Made by a program: the position numbers and the translations under genes | NCBI GenBank assembly: GCA_009712185.1 | Contig: WASQ01000076.1 | Location: forward strand, 25,648-58,621 | Direction: 5' to 3' | DNA from: Telmatospirillum sp. | Lineage (GTDB): Bacteria > Pseudomonadota > Alphaproteobacteria > Rhodospirillales > Magnetospirillaceae | DNA length: 32,974 bases | Notes under the pieces: model-generated | Databases searched by the model: none | What the model was told of the DNA's origin: nothing | The model's input: the letters and a program-made list of their open reading frames with translations, nothing else | Shown here: positions 1 to 6,560 of the stretch, one piece after another | Layout of the letters: the number at the start of each line of letters is the position of its first letter | Numbering within the stretch: the stretch's first letter is position 1

Positions 1-40
1 CCCCCCCCCCCCCCCCCCCGCCCCCCCCCCCCCCCCCCCG
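1..40. other. Poly-C contig end, probable sequencing artefact
   Basis: The first 40 bases are two runs of 19 C, each closed by a single G. The other end of the window is poly-G, so both tails are poly-G when read outward from the contig. This is the pattern left by no-signal cycles in two-colour short-read chemistry. I treat it as non-genomic; unique sequence starts at about position 41. Confidence 0.85.
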
Positions 41-98
41 TCCGGGGCCGGGCCGTCTGGCCGGCCGGCCGGGGAACCATCTGGCGGGAGCTTTCACA

Positions 99-1691
99 TC
101 AGGCCAGTGCGTTGGCGGGGCGGCGGGTGGTGGCCCCACCGGTTCCGGCCAGCAGGGAATGGCCGGTCATCTCGGCCGGCTGCTCCATTCCCATCAGGGC
201 GAGAACGGTTGGCGCGACATCCGCCAGCCGCCCTTCGGACAGGGCGTCGACGCCGGCGGGGCCGCCAACCAGGATCGCCGGCACTTTGCCGACGGTGTGG
301 GCGGTGTAGGGCTCGCCCGTGACCTGATCGCGCATCAGTTCCGCATTGCCATGGTCCGCGGTGATCAGAAGGCTGCCGCCGGCCTTTTCGACGGCGGCGG
401 TCAACCGGCCGAGACAGTTGTCGACGGTTTCCGCGGCCTTGATCGCGGCCTCCAGGATACCGGTGTGGCCGACCATGTCGCCATTGGCGTAGTTGACGAC
501 CACCAGATCATATTTGCCGGTTCCGATCGCCTCGACCAGCTTGTCGGTCACCTCGACGGCCGACATTTCCGGTTTCAGGTCGTAGGTGGCCACCTTCGGG
601 CTTGGCACCAGGATCCGGTCCTCGTGCTCGAACACGGCCTCGCGCCCGCCGTTGAAGAAGAAGGTGACATGGGCGTATTTCTCGGTTTCGGCGATGCGAA
701 GCTGGGACAGGCCGGCGTCGGCCACCACCTCGCCCAGGATCCGTTCCAGGCTTTCGGCCGGGAACAGCACGTCGAAGAAGCGGTTCAGGTCCGTCGAGTA
801 CTCCGCCATGCCGAGGCGGACGGAGGTCTTGACGAAGCGGGACCGGGCGAAGCCGTCGAACGCCGGGTCGACCAGCGTGGGCAGGATTTCGCGGGCGCGG
901 TCGGCGCGGAAATTGGCCATCAGCACGCCGTCGCCGTCCTTCATTCCGGCATAGCCGGCGATGACGGAGGGCAGGACGAATTCGTCGGTCTTGCCGGCAC
1001 CATAGGATTGGTCGACCGCGGCCACGGCGTCAGGCGCCCCGACGCCGGTTCCGGCGACGATCGCCTCATAGGCCAGGCTGACCCGGTCCCAGCGCTTGTC
1101 GCGGTCCATGGCGTAATAGCGGCCGGCCACGGTGGCGACCGTGACATTGTGGCCCTTGACCGCGGCCAGGAAGGCCTCCACGAAGCCGCGACCCGACGAG
1201 GGCGGCGTGTCGCGGCCGTCCAGGAAGGCGTGCACGGCGACCGGCACCCCGGCATCCGACACGATGCGGGCCAGGGCGACGATGTGGTCCTGATGGGAAT
1301 GCACGCCGCCCGGCGACATCAGGCCCATCAGATGCAGGGTGCCGCCGCCGGCCTTGAGGGCGGCGATCGCCTTCAGAAGGGCCGGATTTCCGGCAAGGCT
1401 GCCATCCTGCACGGCCAGATCGACGCGGGGCAGATCCTGCATGACGACCCGGCCGGCGCCGAGATTCATGTGGCCCACTTCGGAATTGCCCATCTGGCCG
1501 TCGGGCAGACCGACCGAAAGGCCGGATGTTTCCAGCAGGGTGTGGGGGTTCCGGGCCATCAGGCGGTCCCACACGGGGGTGTTGGCCAAGGCAATGGCGT
1601 TATCCGCGCGTTCGGCGCGGTAACCCCAGCCATCGAGGATGCAAAGAACAACGGGGCGGGGACGGACGGGGGTGCGCAATGTATCAGTCAT
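99..1691 (-). CDS. gpmI: 2,3-bisphosphoglycerate-independent phosphoglycerate mutase
   Basis: Interconverts 3-phosphoglycerate and 2-phosphoglycerate in glycolysis and gluconeogenesis, in the cytoplasm, using two Mn ions and a phosphoserine intermediate. The 530-aa product matches the usual family length of about 510-550. Visible motifs in order are CILDGWGY (metal-binding Asp20), GNSEVGH with the catalytic Ser70, HSHQDH, DGRDTPP, YYAMDRDKRWDR, NFRADRARE, KYAHVTFF, and near the C-terminus NYANGDMVGHTG and TADHGNAE, which supply the second set of metal ligands. The ATG at 1691 (MTDTLRTP) is chosen because the reading frame further upstream, to 1799, is not protein-like for this family; no strong Shine-Dalgarno sequence is seen. 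It lies 177 bp downstream of mtgA on the same strand. All active-site motifs are intact, so the call is firm. Confidence 0.97.
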   Translation of the reverse strand: MTDTLRTPVRPRPVVLCILDGWGYRAERADNAIALANTPVWDRLMARNPHTLLETSGLSVGLPDGQMGNSEVGHMNLGAGRVVMQDLPRVDLAVQDGSLAGNPALLKAIAALKAGGGTLHLMGLMSPGGVHSHQDHIVALARIVSDAGVPVAVHAFLDGRDTPPSSGRGFVEAFLAAVKGHNVTVATVAGRYYAMDRDKRWDRVSLAYEAIVAGTGVGAPDAVAAVDQSYGAGKTDEFVLPSVIAGYAGMKDGDGVLMANFRADRAREILPTLVDPAFDGFARSRFVKTSVRLGMAEYSTDLNRFFDVLFPAESLERILGEVVADAGLSQLRIAETEKYAHVTFFFNGGREAVFEHEDRILVPSPKVATYDLKPEMSAVEVTDKLVEAIGTGKYDLVVVNYANGDMVGHTGILEAAIKAAETVDNCLGRLTAAVEKAGGSLLITADHGNAELMRDQVTGEPYTAHTVGKVPAILVGGPAGVDALSEGRLADVAPTVLALMGMEQPAEMTGHSLLAGTGGATTRRPANALA

Positions 1692-1868
1692 GCCGATTTT
1701 TCGCCGAGTTTTGGGGTCAATGCCAAGATCGCCGGGGCATAAGCCTATATGGCGATCGTCTTTCTGTCTTGGGAGTCCCTCGCGCCGTTGTTCGCGCATT
1801 TCGGCGCCGATTGTAATCCACTCAGGGATTTTGCGGATATTAGCGGCTACACCAACCCTCGCGCGCGG

Positions 1869-2543
1869 TCAAGGGCAGAGCGTCGGGGAAACGGTGGCCA
1901 TCCGGCTTTCGATGATCCTGGCCCGCATGCCGGCATAGCCGCCCCCGAGGGGGGAGAATCGCCGGGGATTGGGCAGGCCGGCGGCCCGGGCCGCCGCCTG
2001 ACGGCGGGGCAGCGTCCGCGCCGGCCGATGAAAATAATGCCAGGCCGCGGCTTCGGCGCCGTAGAGGCCGGGGCCCCATTCGACCACATTGAGATACACC
2101 TCCATGATGCGGCGCTTGCCCCACAGGGCCTCGATCAGGACGGTGAACCCGGCCTCCAGCCCCTTGCGCAGGGCGTTGCGTCCCGGCCACAGAAAGACGT
2201 TCTTCGCGGTCTGCTGCGACAGGGTGCTGGCCCCGCGCAGGCGGCCGCCGTCCCGGTATTCGTCCATCGCCTCGCCGATCTCGATCCAGTCGAACCCGTG
2301 ATGGCTGCAGAAGCGCTGGTCCTCCGATGTCACCACGGCGCGGCTGAGTTCCGGGGAGATGTCGGCAAGCGGAACCCAGCGCTTCGTCAGCCCCTCCCCC
2401 TCGACCAGGCGGATCACCATCAGGGGCGTGAGAGGCACCGGCACGAAACGGTAGAGCGCGACCAGCAGCAGCGGCAGGCCGAAGAGAAGCGCCAGGCCGG
2501 CAAGCATCGGCCTTCGACGCGGGAGGAAGCGGCGGGTCGTCAT
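1869..2543 (-). CDS. mtgA: Monofunctional biosynthetic peptidoglycan transglycosylase
   Basis: A GT51-family enzyme that polymerises lipid II into glycan strands on the periplasmic face of the inner membrane. The 224-aa product has an N-terminal membrane anchor (about residues 14-33, preceded by an Arg-rich stretch) and then a single GT51 domain. Catalytic-site motif SEDQRF carries the presumed catalytic Glu74. The family motifs [28 protein letters not shown] and [16 protein letters not shown] follow. There is no penicillin-binding transpeptidase domain, and length matches MtgA (about 220-240 aa). The start at 2543 (MTTRRFLP) gives a normal short cytoplasmic tail; an extension to 2624 is possible but adds a non-conserved Pro/Ser-rich stretch. 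It is divergent from the AbrB-family gene at 2755. Confidence 0.95.
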   Translation of the reverse strand: MTTRRFLPRRRPMLAGLALLFGLPLLLVALYRFVPVPLTPLMVIRLVEGEGLTKRWVPLADISPELSRAVVTSEDQRFCSHHGFDWIEIGEAMDEYRDGGRLRGASTLSQQTAKNVFLWPGRNALRKGLEAGFTVLIEALWGKRRIMEVYLNVVEWGPGLYGAEAAAWHYFHRPARTLPRRQAAARAAGLPNPRRFSPLGGGYAGMRARIIESRMATVSPTLCP

Positions 2544-2741
2544 GGGCGTACTGTGCGGGATGCCGGAAATCCGGGCAAGCCCGCCCGATCCCCGGTCAGA
2601 CTCCGGCGGGGATGCCGGAGCCACTTTGTCTCACGGCGGGAAAGGAGTAACTTCCACGTTCGTTTTCCCCACTCGCTGCCAGGCCCGATGCCCGATCCTT
2701 TCCTGTTTTTGCGCCGCGTCCGGACCCCGCGGCCCCTGTCC

Positions 2742-2757
2742 GGGGAGGCAACCTTTG
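2742..2757 (+). promoter_or_regulatory. Shine-Dalgarno GGGGAGG setting a TTG start
   Basis: A strong ribosome-binding sequence at 2742-2748 lies six bases before an in-frame TTG at 2755. This decides the start of the AbrB-family gene. The frame stays open back to an ATG at 2542, but that ATG overlaps the mtgA start codon on the other strand and would add about 70 residues of Pro/Cys/Arg-rich sequence with no family resemblance. Confidence 0.7.
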
Positions 2758-3798
2758 CGTGGGTTTAAGCCGCGCTGGCTCTGGCTTTGTCTTTTCCTCT
2801 TGTCTCTTGGGGCCGGCGGTCTGTTGCAGACGGCCGCCATTCCCGCTGCGCTGCTGCTGGGGCCGATGCTGTGCGCCATCGGATTCGGGGTCGCCGGATC
2901 GGGGCTTGCGGTGCCAAAGCCCGCTTTTCTCGCTGCCCAGTCGCTCATCGGCTGCCTGGTCGCGAAAGCCCTGACAGCCACCATCCTGATCGAAATCGCC
3001 GACGACTGGGCGGTCATGCTGACGATCGTGGCCACCACGGTGGCCGCCGGCGCCCTGGTCGGATGGTTTCTTGTCCGGATCGGGGCGTTGCCCGGAACGA
3101 CGGCCGCCTGGGGAGCGTCCCCGGGCGCCGCTGCGGCGATGGTGGTGATGGCCGAGGAATTCGGCGCCGATCCCCGGCTTGTCGGTTTCATGCAGTATCT
3201 CCGCGTGGTCATCGTGGTGATGAGCGCGTCCCTGGCGGCCCGCCTGCTGCTCGGCCACGACGCCCCTCTGCCCGCGACGCCCACCCTGTTCGAACCCGTG
3301 CCCCCCCTGTCCCTGATCGGAACCCTGGTGGTTGCCGTCGGCGGCGCGGCCGTCGGGCGTCTGCTCCGGATTCCGGCCGGCGCCCTGCTGGTGCCGATGG
3401 CCGTGGGGGCGGTTCTGCATACCAGCGGGGTTCTGGAGATCACCCTGCCGCTCTGGCTGCTGGGGCTGTCCTATCTGACGCTGGGCTGGTATATCGGCCT
3501 GGGATTCACGCGGTCCATTCTGCTCTATGTCTTCAGGGCCCTGCCGCAGTTGCTTCTGTCGATCCTGCTGCTCATCGGCCTGTGCGGGCTGTCCGCCTGG
3601 GCGCTGCATCTGTTTTTGCACACCGATGGCCTGACCGCCTATCTGGCGACAAGCCCGGGCGGCCTCGATTCGGTGGCGGTGATCGCCGTCGGCAGCGGCG
3701 CCGACACCCCTTTTGTGCTGGCGGTTCAGACGCTGCGCCTTTTTATCGTCCTGCTGACGGGTCCCCGGATCGCGAGGCTGATTTCCCGCCATTGCTGA
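2755..3798 (+). CDS. AbrB-family membrane protein
   Basis: The 347-aa polytopic membrane protein has about ten hydrophobic segments in two homologous halves, as in the AbrB family (often labelled 'ammonia monooxygenase AbrB-like'; unrelated to the Bacillus AbrB DNA-binding regulator). The family's duplicated signature appears in each half: AWGASPGAAAAMVVMAEEFG followed by GADPR...QYLRVVIVV near residue 130, and ATSPGGLDSVAVIAVGSG followed by ADTPFVLAVQTLRLF near residue 305. The substrate is not established for the family, so none is assigned. The TTG start with its Shine-Dalgarno gives a normal first membrane segment (WLWLCLFLLSLGAGG). It is transcribed divergently from mtgA and convergently with the beta-glucosidase, so it is probably monocistronic. 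Confidence 0.88.
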   Translation: MRGFKPRWLWLCLFLLSLGAGGLLQTAAIPAALLLGPMLCAIGFGVAGSGLAVPKPAFLAAQSLIGCLVAKALTATILIEIADDWAVMLTIVATTVAAGALVGWFLVRIGALPGTTAAWGASPGAAAAMVVMAEEFGADPRLVGFMQYLRVVIVVMSASLAARLLLGHDAPLPATPTLFEPVPPLSLIGTLVVAVGGAAVGRLLRIPAGALLVPMAVGAVLHTSGVLEITLPLWLLGLSYLTLGWYIGLGFTRSILLYVFRALPQLLLSILLLIGLCGLSAWALHLFLHTDGLTAYLATSPGGLDSVAVIAVGSGADTPFVLAVQTLRLFIVLLTGPRIARLISRHC

Positions 3799-3876
3799 TC
3801 GCGGCGGAAGTCCGGCGTCGGGCGATTCCCTCCCTCGGGCGTCGCCATTCCCGGGCGGCGCCAACCTTGGGCGGTG

Positions 3877-5325
3877 TCAGGCCGGAGTCTCGGCGATCCG
3901 TCGCCGGTACCAGTCGAAGCTGGCCTTGGGCGTCCGGCGCCCCGTCCGGTAATCCACCCGCACCAGGCCGAAGCGGCGGCGGTATCCCTCCTGCCATTCC
4001 CAATTGTCGAGCAGCGACCAGGCGAGGTATCCGCCGACCCGGCAGCCCTTCTGGATTGCCTGGGCGACGGCCGCCAGATGCTCCTCCAGATAGAGGATCC
4101 TGAGCCGGTCGTCGACCCGCCCCGCCCCGTCCGCACGGTCGTCGCAGGCGATGCCGTTCTCCGTGATCAGGACATCGGGATTGCCGTAATTGTCCCGAAG
4201 GTCCTCCAGCGTTTCCGTCAGGCCATGGGCTTCGATCGGCCAGCCCATGTCGGTCCGAGGTCCGGCCGGCGCCGGGCCGAAGCCGGCGTCGACCAATCCT
4301 CCGGGCCGGGCTTCGACATAAAGCCGGGAATAATAATTGACGCCGATCCGGTCGAGGGGAAACCGGATCCGTTCCAGATCGCCCTCCAGGATCCAGCGCC
4401 CCATGGCTTCGGCCAGGATCCCGGGCACCTCGCCCCGCAGAACGCCGTCCAGCGGCACGCGGTTCCAGAGGGCATCCCAGCGCTCCGCCGCCGCCCGGTG
4501 CTCCTCTCCCGGATGGGACGGGCGGACCGGTTGCAGGCTGAGAATGGTTCCCAGGCGGAAGGCGGGGCCGATGGCGCGCAGCGCCGCAAGCGCGTCCCCT
4601 TGCGCCAGATTCTGATGATGCAGGGCCTTCAATGTCGCGTCGGCGCCACCGCCGAGACCCGGCGCATGCAGGGTCATGCCATGTCCCAGGATCGCCGAGA
4701 CCGAGGGTTCATTCAGTGTGAACCAGTCTCCGACCCGGTCTCCCAGGCGGGCGGCCACCACCTGGGCATAGTCGGCGAACCATCCGGCAATATCGCGGTT
4801 CATCCAGCCGCCCCGGTCCTGCAGGGCCTGCGGCAGGTCCCAGTGATAAAGACAGGGCATCGGCCGGATCCCGGCCTCCAGCAGGGCATCCGTCAGATGG
4901 TCGTAGAAATCGAGGCCCGGACCGTTGACCGCGCCCCGGCCCGCCGGCTGGACGCGCGGCCATGCGACGGAGAACCGGTAGGCCCTCATCCCGGCGCGGC
5001 GCATCAGGGCGACGTCGGCGGGCCACCGGTGATAGTGATCGCAGGCGGTGCCGGGCGTCGAGCCGTCGGCGATGGCGCCCGGCTGGCTTGCGAAAACGTC
5101 CCAGATCGAGGCTGCCCGCCCGTCGGCGTCCACCGCCCCCTCGATCTGCGGCGCCGAGGGCGAGGCGCCCCAAAGAAATCCGGGCGGCAGGGGCACGCCC
5201 GCGCGGGCCGGTCCCGCCATCAGGCCGACGGCCGGCGCCAGAACCGCGCCCAGACCGCCCGCCAGGACCTGTCGTCGTGACAGAAATGCTGAAATATCAA
5301 TGGATTGATCATGGCGTGTAAAAAT
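3877..5325 (-). CDS. GH1 beta-glucosidase with Tat signal peptide, ATT start proposed
   Basis: Glycoside hydrolase family 1 retaining enzyme hydrolysing beta-glucosides. The GH1 body runs from PPGFLWGASPSAPQIEGA to the C-terminus. The acid/base Glu is in TLNEP (Glu206 in this numbering) and the nucleophile Glu in ITENG (Glu389); YRFSVAWPRV and YHWDLPQAL are also typical. A conventional ATG at 5220 would give a 447-aa protein starting MAGPARAG. The same frame continues upstream and encodes a textbook Tat signal: SRRQVL (twin Arg at residues 17-18), a hydrophobic stretch GGLGAVLAPAVGLMAG and an ARA cleavage site near residue 42. No ATG, GTG or TTG exists in that extension. An ATT at 5325 has the sequence AAAAGGA upstream at good spacing, giving 482 aa and probable periplasmic export. 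The enzyme family is certain; the ATT start is inference. Confidence 0.85.
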   Translation of the reverse strand: MFTRHDQSIDISAFLSRRQVLAGGLGAVLAPAVGLMAGPARAGVPLPPGFLWGASPSAPQIEGAVDADGRAASIWDVFASQPGAIADGSTPGTACDHYHRWPADVALMRRAGMRAYRFSVAWPRVQPAGRGAVNGPGLDFYDHLTDALLEAGIRPMPCLYHWDLPQALQDRGGWMNRDIAGWFADYAQVVAARLGDRVGDWFTLNEPSVSAILGHGMTLHAPGLGGGADATLKALHHQNLAQGDALAALRAIGPAFRLGTILSLQPVRPSHPGEEHRAAAERWDALWNRVPLDGVLRGEVPGILAEAMGRWILEGDLERIRFPLDRIGVNYYSRLYVEARPGGLVDAGFGPAPAGPRTDMGWPIEAHGLTETLEDLRDNYGNPDVLITENGIACDDRADGAGRVDDRLRILYLEEHLAAVAQAIQKGCRVGGYLAWSLLDNWEWQEGYRRRFGLVRVDYRTGRRTPKASFDWYRRRIAETPA

Positions 5326-5334
5326 TTCGTTATT

Positions 5335-5341
5335 TCCTTTT
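5335..5341 (-). promoter_or_regulatory. Shine-Dalgarno AAAAGGA ahead of a candidate ATT start
   Basis: Read on the minus strand, AAAAGGA is followed by nine bases and then ATT at 5325, the only plausible initiation codon in frame with the Tat signal peptide of the beta-glucosidase. ATT initiation is known but rare (for example infC). An ATG at 5312 lies close by but is in another frame and meets a stop after about 30 codons. Confidence 0.5.
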
Positions 5342-5419
5342 ACGCCGAATCACATGGAGCCTTGACGCCCCTGCTTGGTAGAGATCCAGCCTAACGCAAC
5401 CTGTCAGCGGATCGCCAGT

Positions 5420-5878
5420 ATGAGTCCTTCCCAAGCAATTCGCCGCCGTCCCGACGGGCGTTGCTTCGGCGTCGTCCGGTCCCTTGCCGTCCTGATCGCC
5501 GGGTTCGCCTGCTTCGGCGTCGCCAGTGAGGCGGGGGCCGCCACGGTCCGGGCGCCGGCTCCGCCGATGGCCGGCCGGCCGGTGGTCTGCATGGCGTCGT
5601 GGTACGGCGGCCAGCATGCCGGTCGCTCCACCGCCAGCGGCGAAATTCATTCCCTGGTCCAGCGGACCGCCGCCCATCGCACCTTGCCCTTCGGTACGAT
5701 GGTCCGGGTCACCAATCTGCGCAACGGCCGGACGTCGGTGGTGCGCATCAACGATCGGGGGCCTTATGTCGGCGGCCGGTCCATCGACCTGTCCGAACGG
5801 GCGGCCCGCGATCTCGGCATGACCGGGGAGGGGCTGGCCCGCGTAAAGCTCGAAGTCCTTCCCCGTGGCAGACGATAA
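5420..5878 (+). CDS. RlpA-like double-psi beta-barrel septal/lytic transglycosylase
   Basis: The product is a 152-aa exported protein. Residues 1-40 form a Sec-type signal (basic n-region with RRRPDGR, hydrophobic VVRSLAVLIAGFACFGVA, then an AGA-type cleavage region). It has no lipobox, unlike E. coli RlpA. The mature part is one RlpA double-psi beta-barrel domain with the family signature ASWYGG...GRSTASGE, TAAHRTLPFGTMVRVTNL, NGRTSVVRINDRGPYVGGR and IDLSERAARDLGM. Characterised RlpA proteins cleave glycan strands lacking stem peptides at the septum, and the conserved catalytic-region Asp/His residues are present. There is no SPOR domain, so septal targeting would differ from E. coli. ATG 5420 is preferred over an upstream TTG at 5375 because it gives a normal signal peptide. 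It is divergent from the beta-glucosidase. Confidence 0.9.
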   Translation: MSPSQAIRRRPDGRCFGVVRSLAVLIAGFACFGVASEAGAATVRAPAPPMAGRPVVCMASWYGGQHAGRSTASGEIHSLVQRTAAHRTLPFGTMVRVTNLRNGRTSVVRINDRGPYVGGRSIDLSERAARDLGMTGEGLARVKLEVLPRGRR

Positions 5879-6218
5879 GCGGGACGCCGTCCCCCATGAT
5901 GGCGCGGCAGGCCGGTTCCGGCGTCCCCTGGATATCCCCTCCTCCCTGCCGGACGGGCTGGATGTCAGAATAGTGCGCATCATCATGAAGCAGGATCGGG
6001 TTTCTGACTTCGATCTTCTGCTGATTCTCGAGTCATGTCGACGGTATCAGGGGGCATAATACTTTTATATTTTTTGCGAATATCCGCTGATGATCTGATT
6101 TTGACGTCCGCACGCCGCCATCTTGATGCAATTTTTATATGATGGACGGTTTTCCGTATGGAAGCTTAACGCGTCCCCGGACTACAGAAGAGCCTCATGC
6201 AGTCTGCGGAGGTTTCGC
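5879..6218 (+). other. Gene-poor upstream region of the kdp locus
   Basis: These 340 bases hold no gene I can support. The first half is ordinary GC-rich spacer after the RlpA-like gene. The second half (about 6056-6145) is conspicuously A+T-rich against its surroundings and probably carries the kdp promoter. A 64-codon frame from GTG 5865 overlaps the rlpA end and is not protein-like. Confidence 0.6.
6059..6145 (+). promoter_or_regulatory. Candidate KdpE-binding and kdp promoter region
   Basis: A T-rich tract, ATACTTTTATATTTTTTG (6059-6076), resembles the T-rich KdpE target described upstream of E. coli kdpFABC. A possible -10, TATGAT, sits at 6138-6143 with no good -35 at standard spacing, as expected for an activator-dependent promoter. 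The site is recognised by eye from composition and position, and distances differ somewhat from E. coli. Confidence 0.35.
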
Positions 6219-6302
6219 ATGCTCGACGCTCTCTTCATCGTGGCATCCATCGCCGTTTTCGCCCTCGGCGCCCTGTTCGTCCGCGCCTGCGCCCGTCTCT
6301 AG
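6219..6302 (+). CDS. 27-aa single-pass membrane microprotein upstream of kdpF
   Basis: A short frame with a perfect Shine-Dalgarno (GGAGG, 6208-6212, six bases before ATG) encodes MLDALFIVASIAVFALGALF followed by VRACARL and TAG. One hydrophobic helix (about residues 4-20) ends in an Arg-containing tail, the same design as KdpF (29 aa), which follows 158 bp downstream. From memory, similar tiny ORFs ending in R-A-C-x-R-L occur ahead of kdpF in other alphaproteobacteria, but I cannot verify this here. It could be a Kdp-associated small subunit, a leader peptide whose translation affects the hairpins at 6372-6447, or a regulator of KdpD. It is too short for standard gene callers. Existence is well supported by the ribosome-binding site; function is unknown. 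Confidence 0.65.
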   Translation: MLDALFIVASIAVFALGALFVRACARL

Positions 6303-6371
6303 TGGCCCGAAACCAACATTTGGCCCCCCTCCTGATTCTAAGGACTCGTCTGTTGGATTTTGACCACTGGC

Positions 6372-6406
6372 CCCGGTCGCGTTCAGGAATGACGGACCGG
6401 GTTTTT
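6372..6406 (+). terminator. Terminator-like hairpin between microprotein and kdpF
   Basis: A 7-bp stem, CCCGGTC (6372-6378) with GACCGGG (6395-6401), is followed directly by TTTTT (6402-6406). It has the form of an intrinsic terminator, though the 16-base loop is long. It lies between the 27-aa ORF and kdpF, so it could end a short leader transcript or act as an attenuator of the kdp operon. Confidence 0.5.
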
Positions 6407-6415
6407 CAGTCAACG

Positions 6416-6447
6416 CAAGCCGACAACGCCCGCATGCGGTCGGCTTG
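6416..6447 (+). promoter_or_regulatory. Perfect 9-bp hairpin just ahead of the kdpF ribosome-binding site
   Basis: CAAGCCGAC (6416-6424) pairs perfectly with GTCGGCTTG (6439-6447) around a 14-base loop, ending four bases before the GGAGG of kdpF (6451-6455). It could be an mRNA-stabilising 5' end, an insulator, or part of a leader that folds together with the terminator-like stem at 6372. Confidence 0.5.
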
Positions 6448-6460
6448 AGCGGAGGTTTTC

Positions 6461-6550
6461 ATGGCTTTCGACTTCATCCTCGGCGCCGTCGTGGCGGCCG
6501 GGTTGTTCATTTACCTGGGCTACGCCCTCGTCCGCCCCGAGCGTTTCTGA
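6461..6550 (+). CDS. kdpF: K+-transporting ATPase small subunit KdpF
   Basis: The 29-aa hydrophobic peptide runs [20 protein letters not shown] then [12 protein letters not shown]. It is a single membrane helix ending in the KdpF tail signature YALxRPERF. KdpF stabilises the KdpABC complex in the inner membrane. GGAGG at 6451-6455 is five bases before the ATG, and the stop at 6548-6550 is ten bases before kdpA, with the kdpA Shine-Dalgarno immediately after it. Confidence 0.93.
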   Translation: MAFDFILGAVVAAGLFIYLGYALVRPERF

Positions 6551-6560
6551 GGAGGTCTTC

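Noticed and set aside
159-1742. Long open frame antisense to gpmI (and the similar frame at 1749-2768 over mtgA)
   Set aside because: Gly/His/Asp-rich composition typical of an antisense shadow in GC-rich DNA; the opposite strands encode intact gpmI and mtgA.
2596-3864. Minus-strand open frame over the AbrB-family gene
   Set aside because: Gln/Arg/Gly-rich shadow with no hydrophobic or domain pattern; the plus strand has a clear membrane protein.
5865-6059. 64-codon plus-strand frame from GTG after the RlpA-like gene
   Set aside because: Overlaps the rlpA end, has no Shine-Dalgarno and no recognisable features; kept as spacer.
6139-6363. 74-codon frame overlapping the kdp microprotein
   Set aside because: Pro/Ser-rich, in another frame from the 27-aa ORF, which has the perfect ribosome-binding site.
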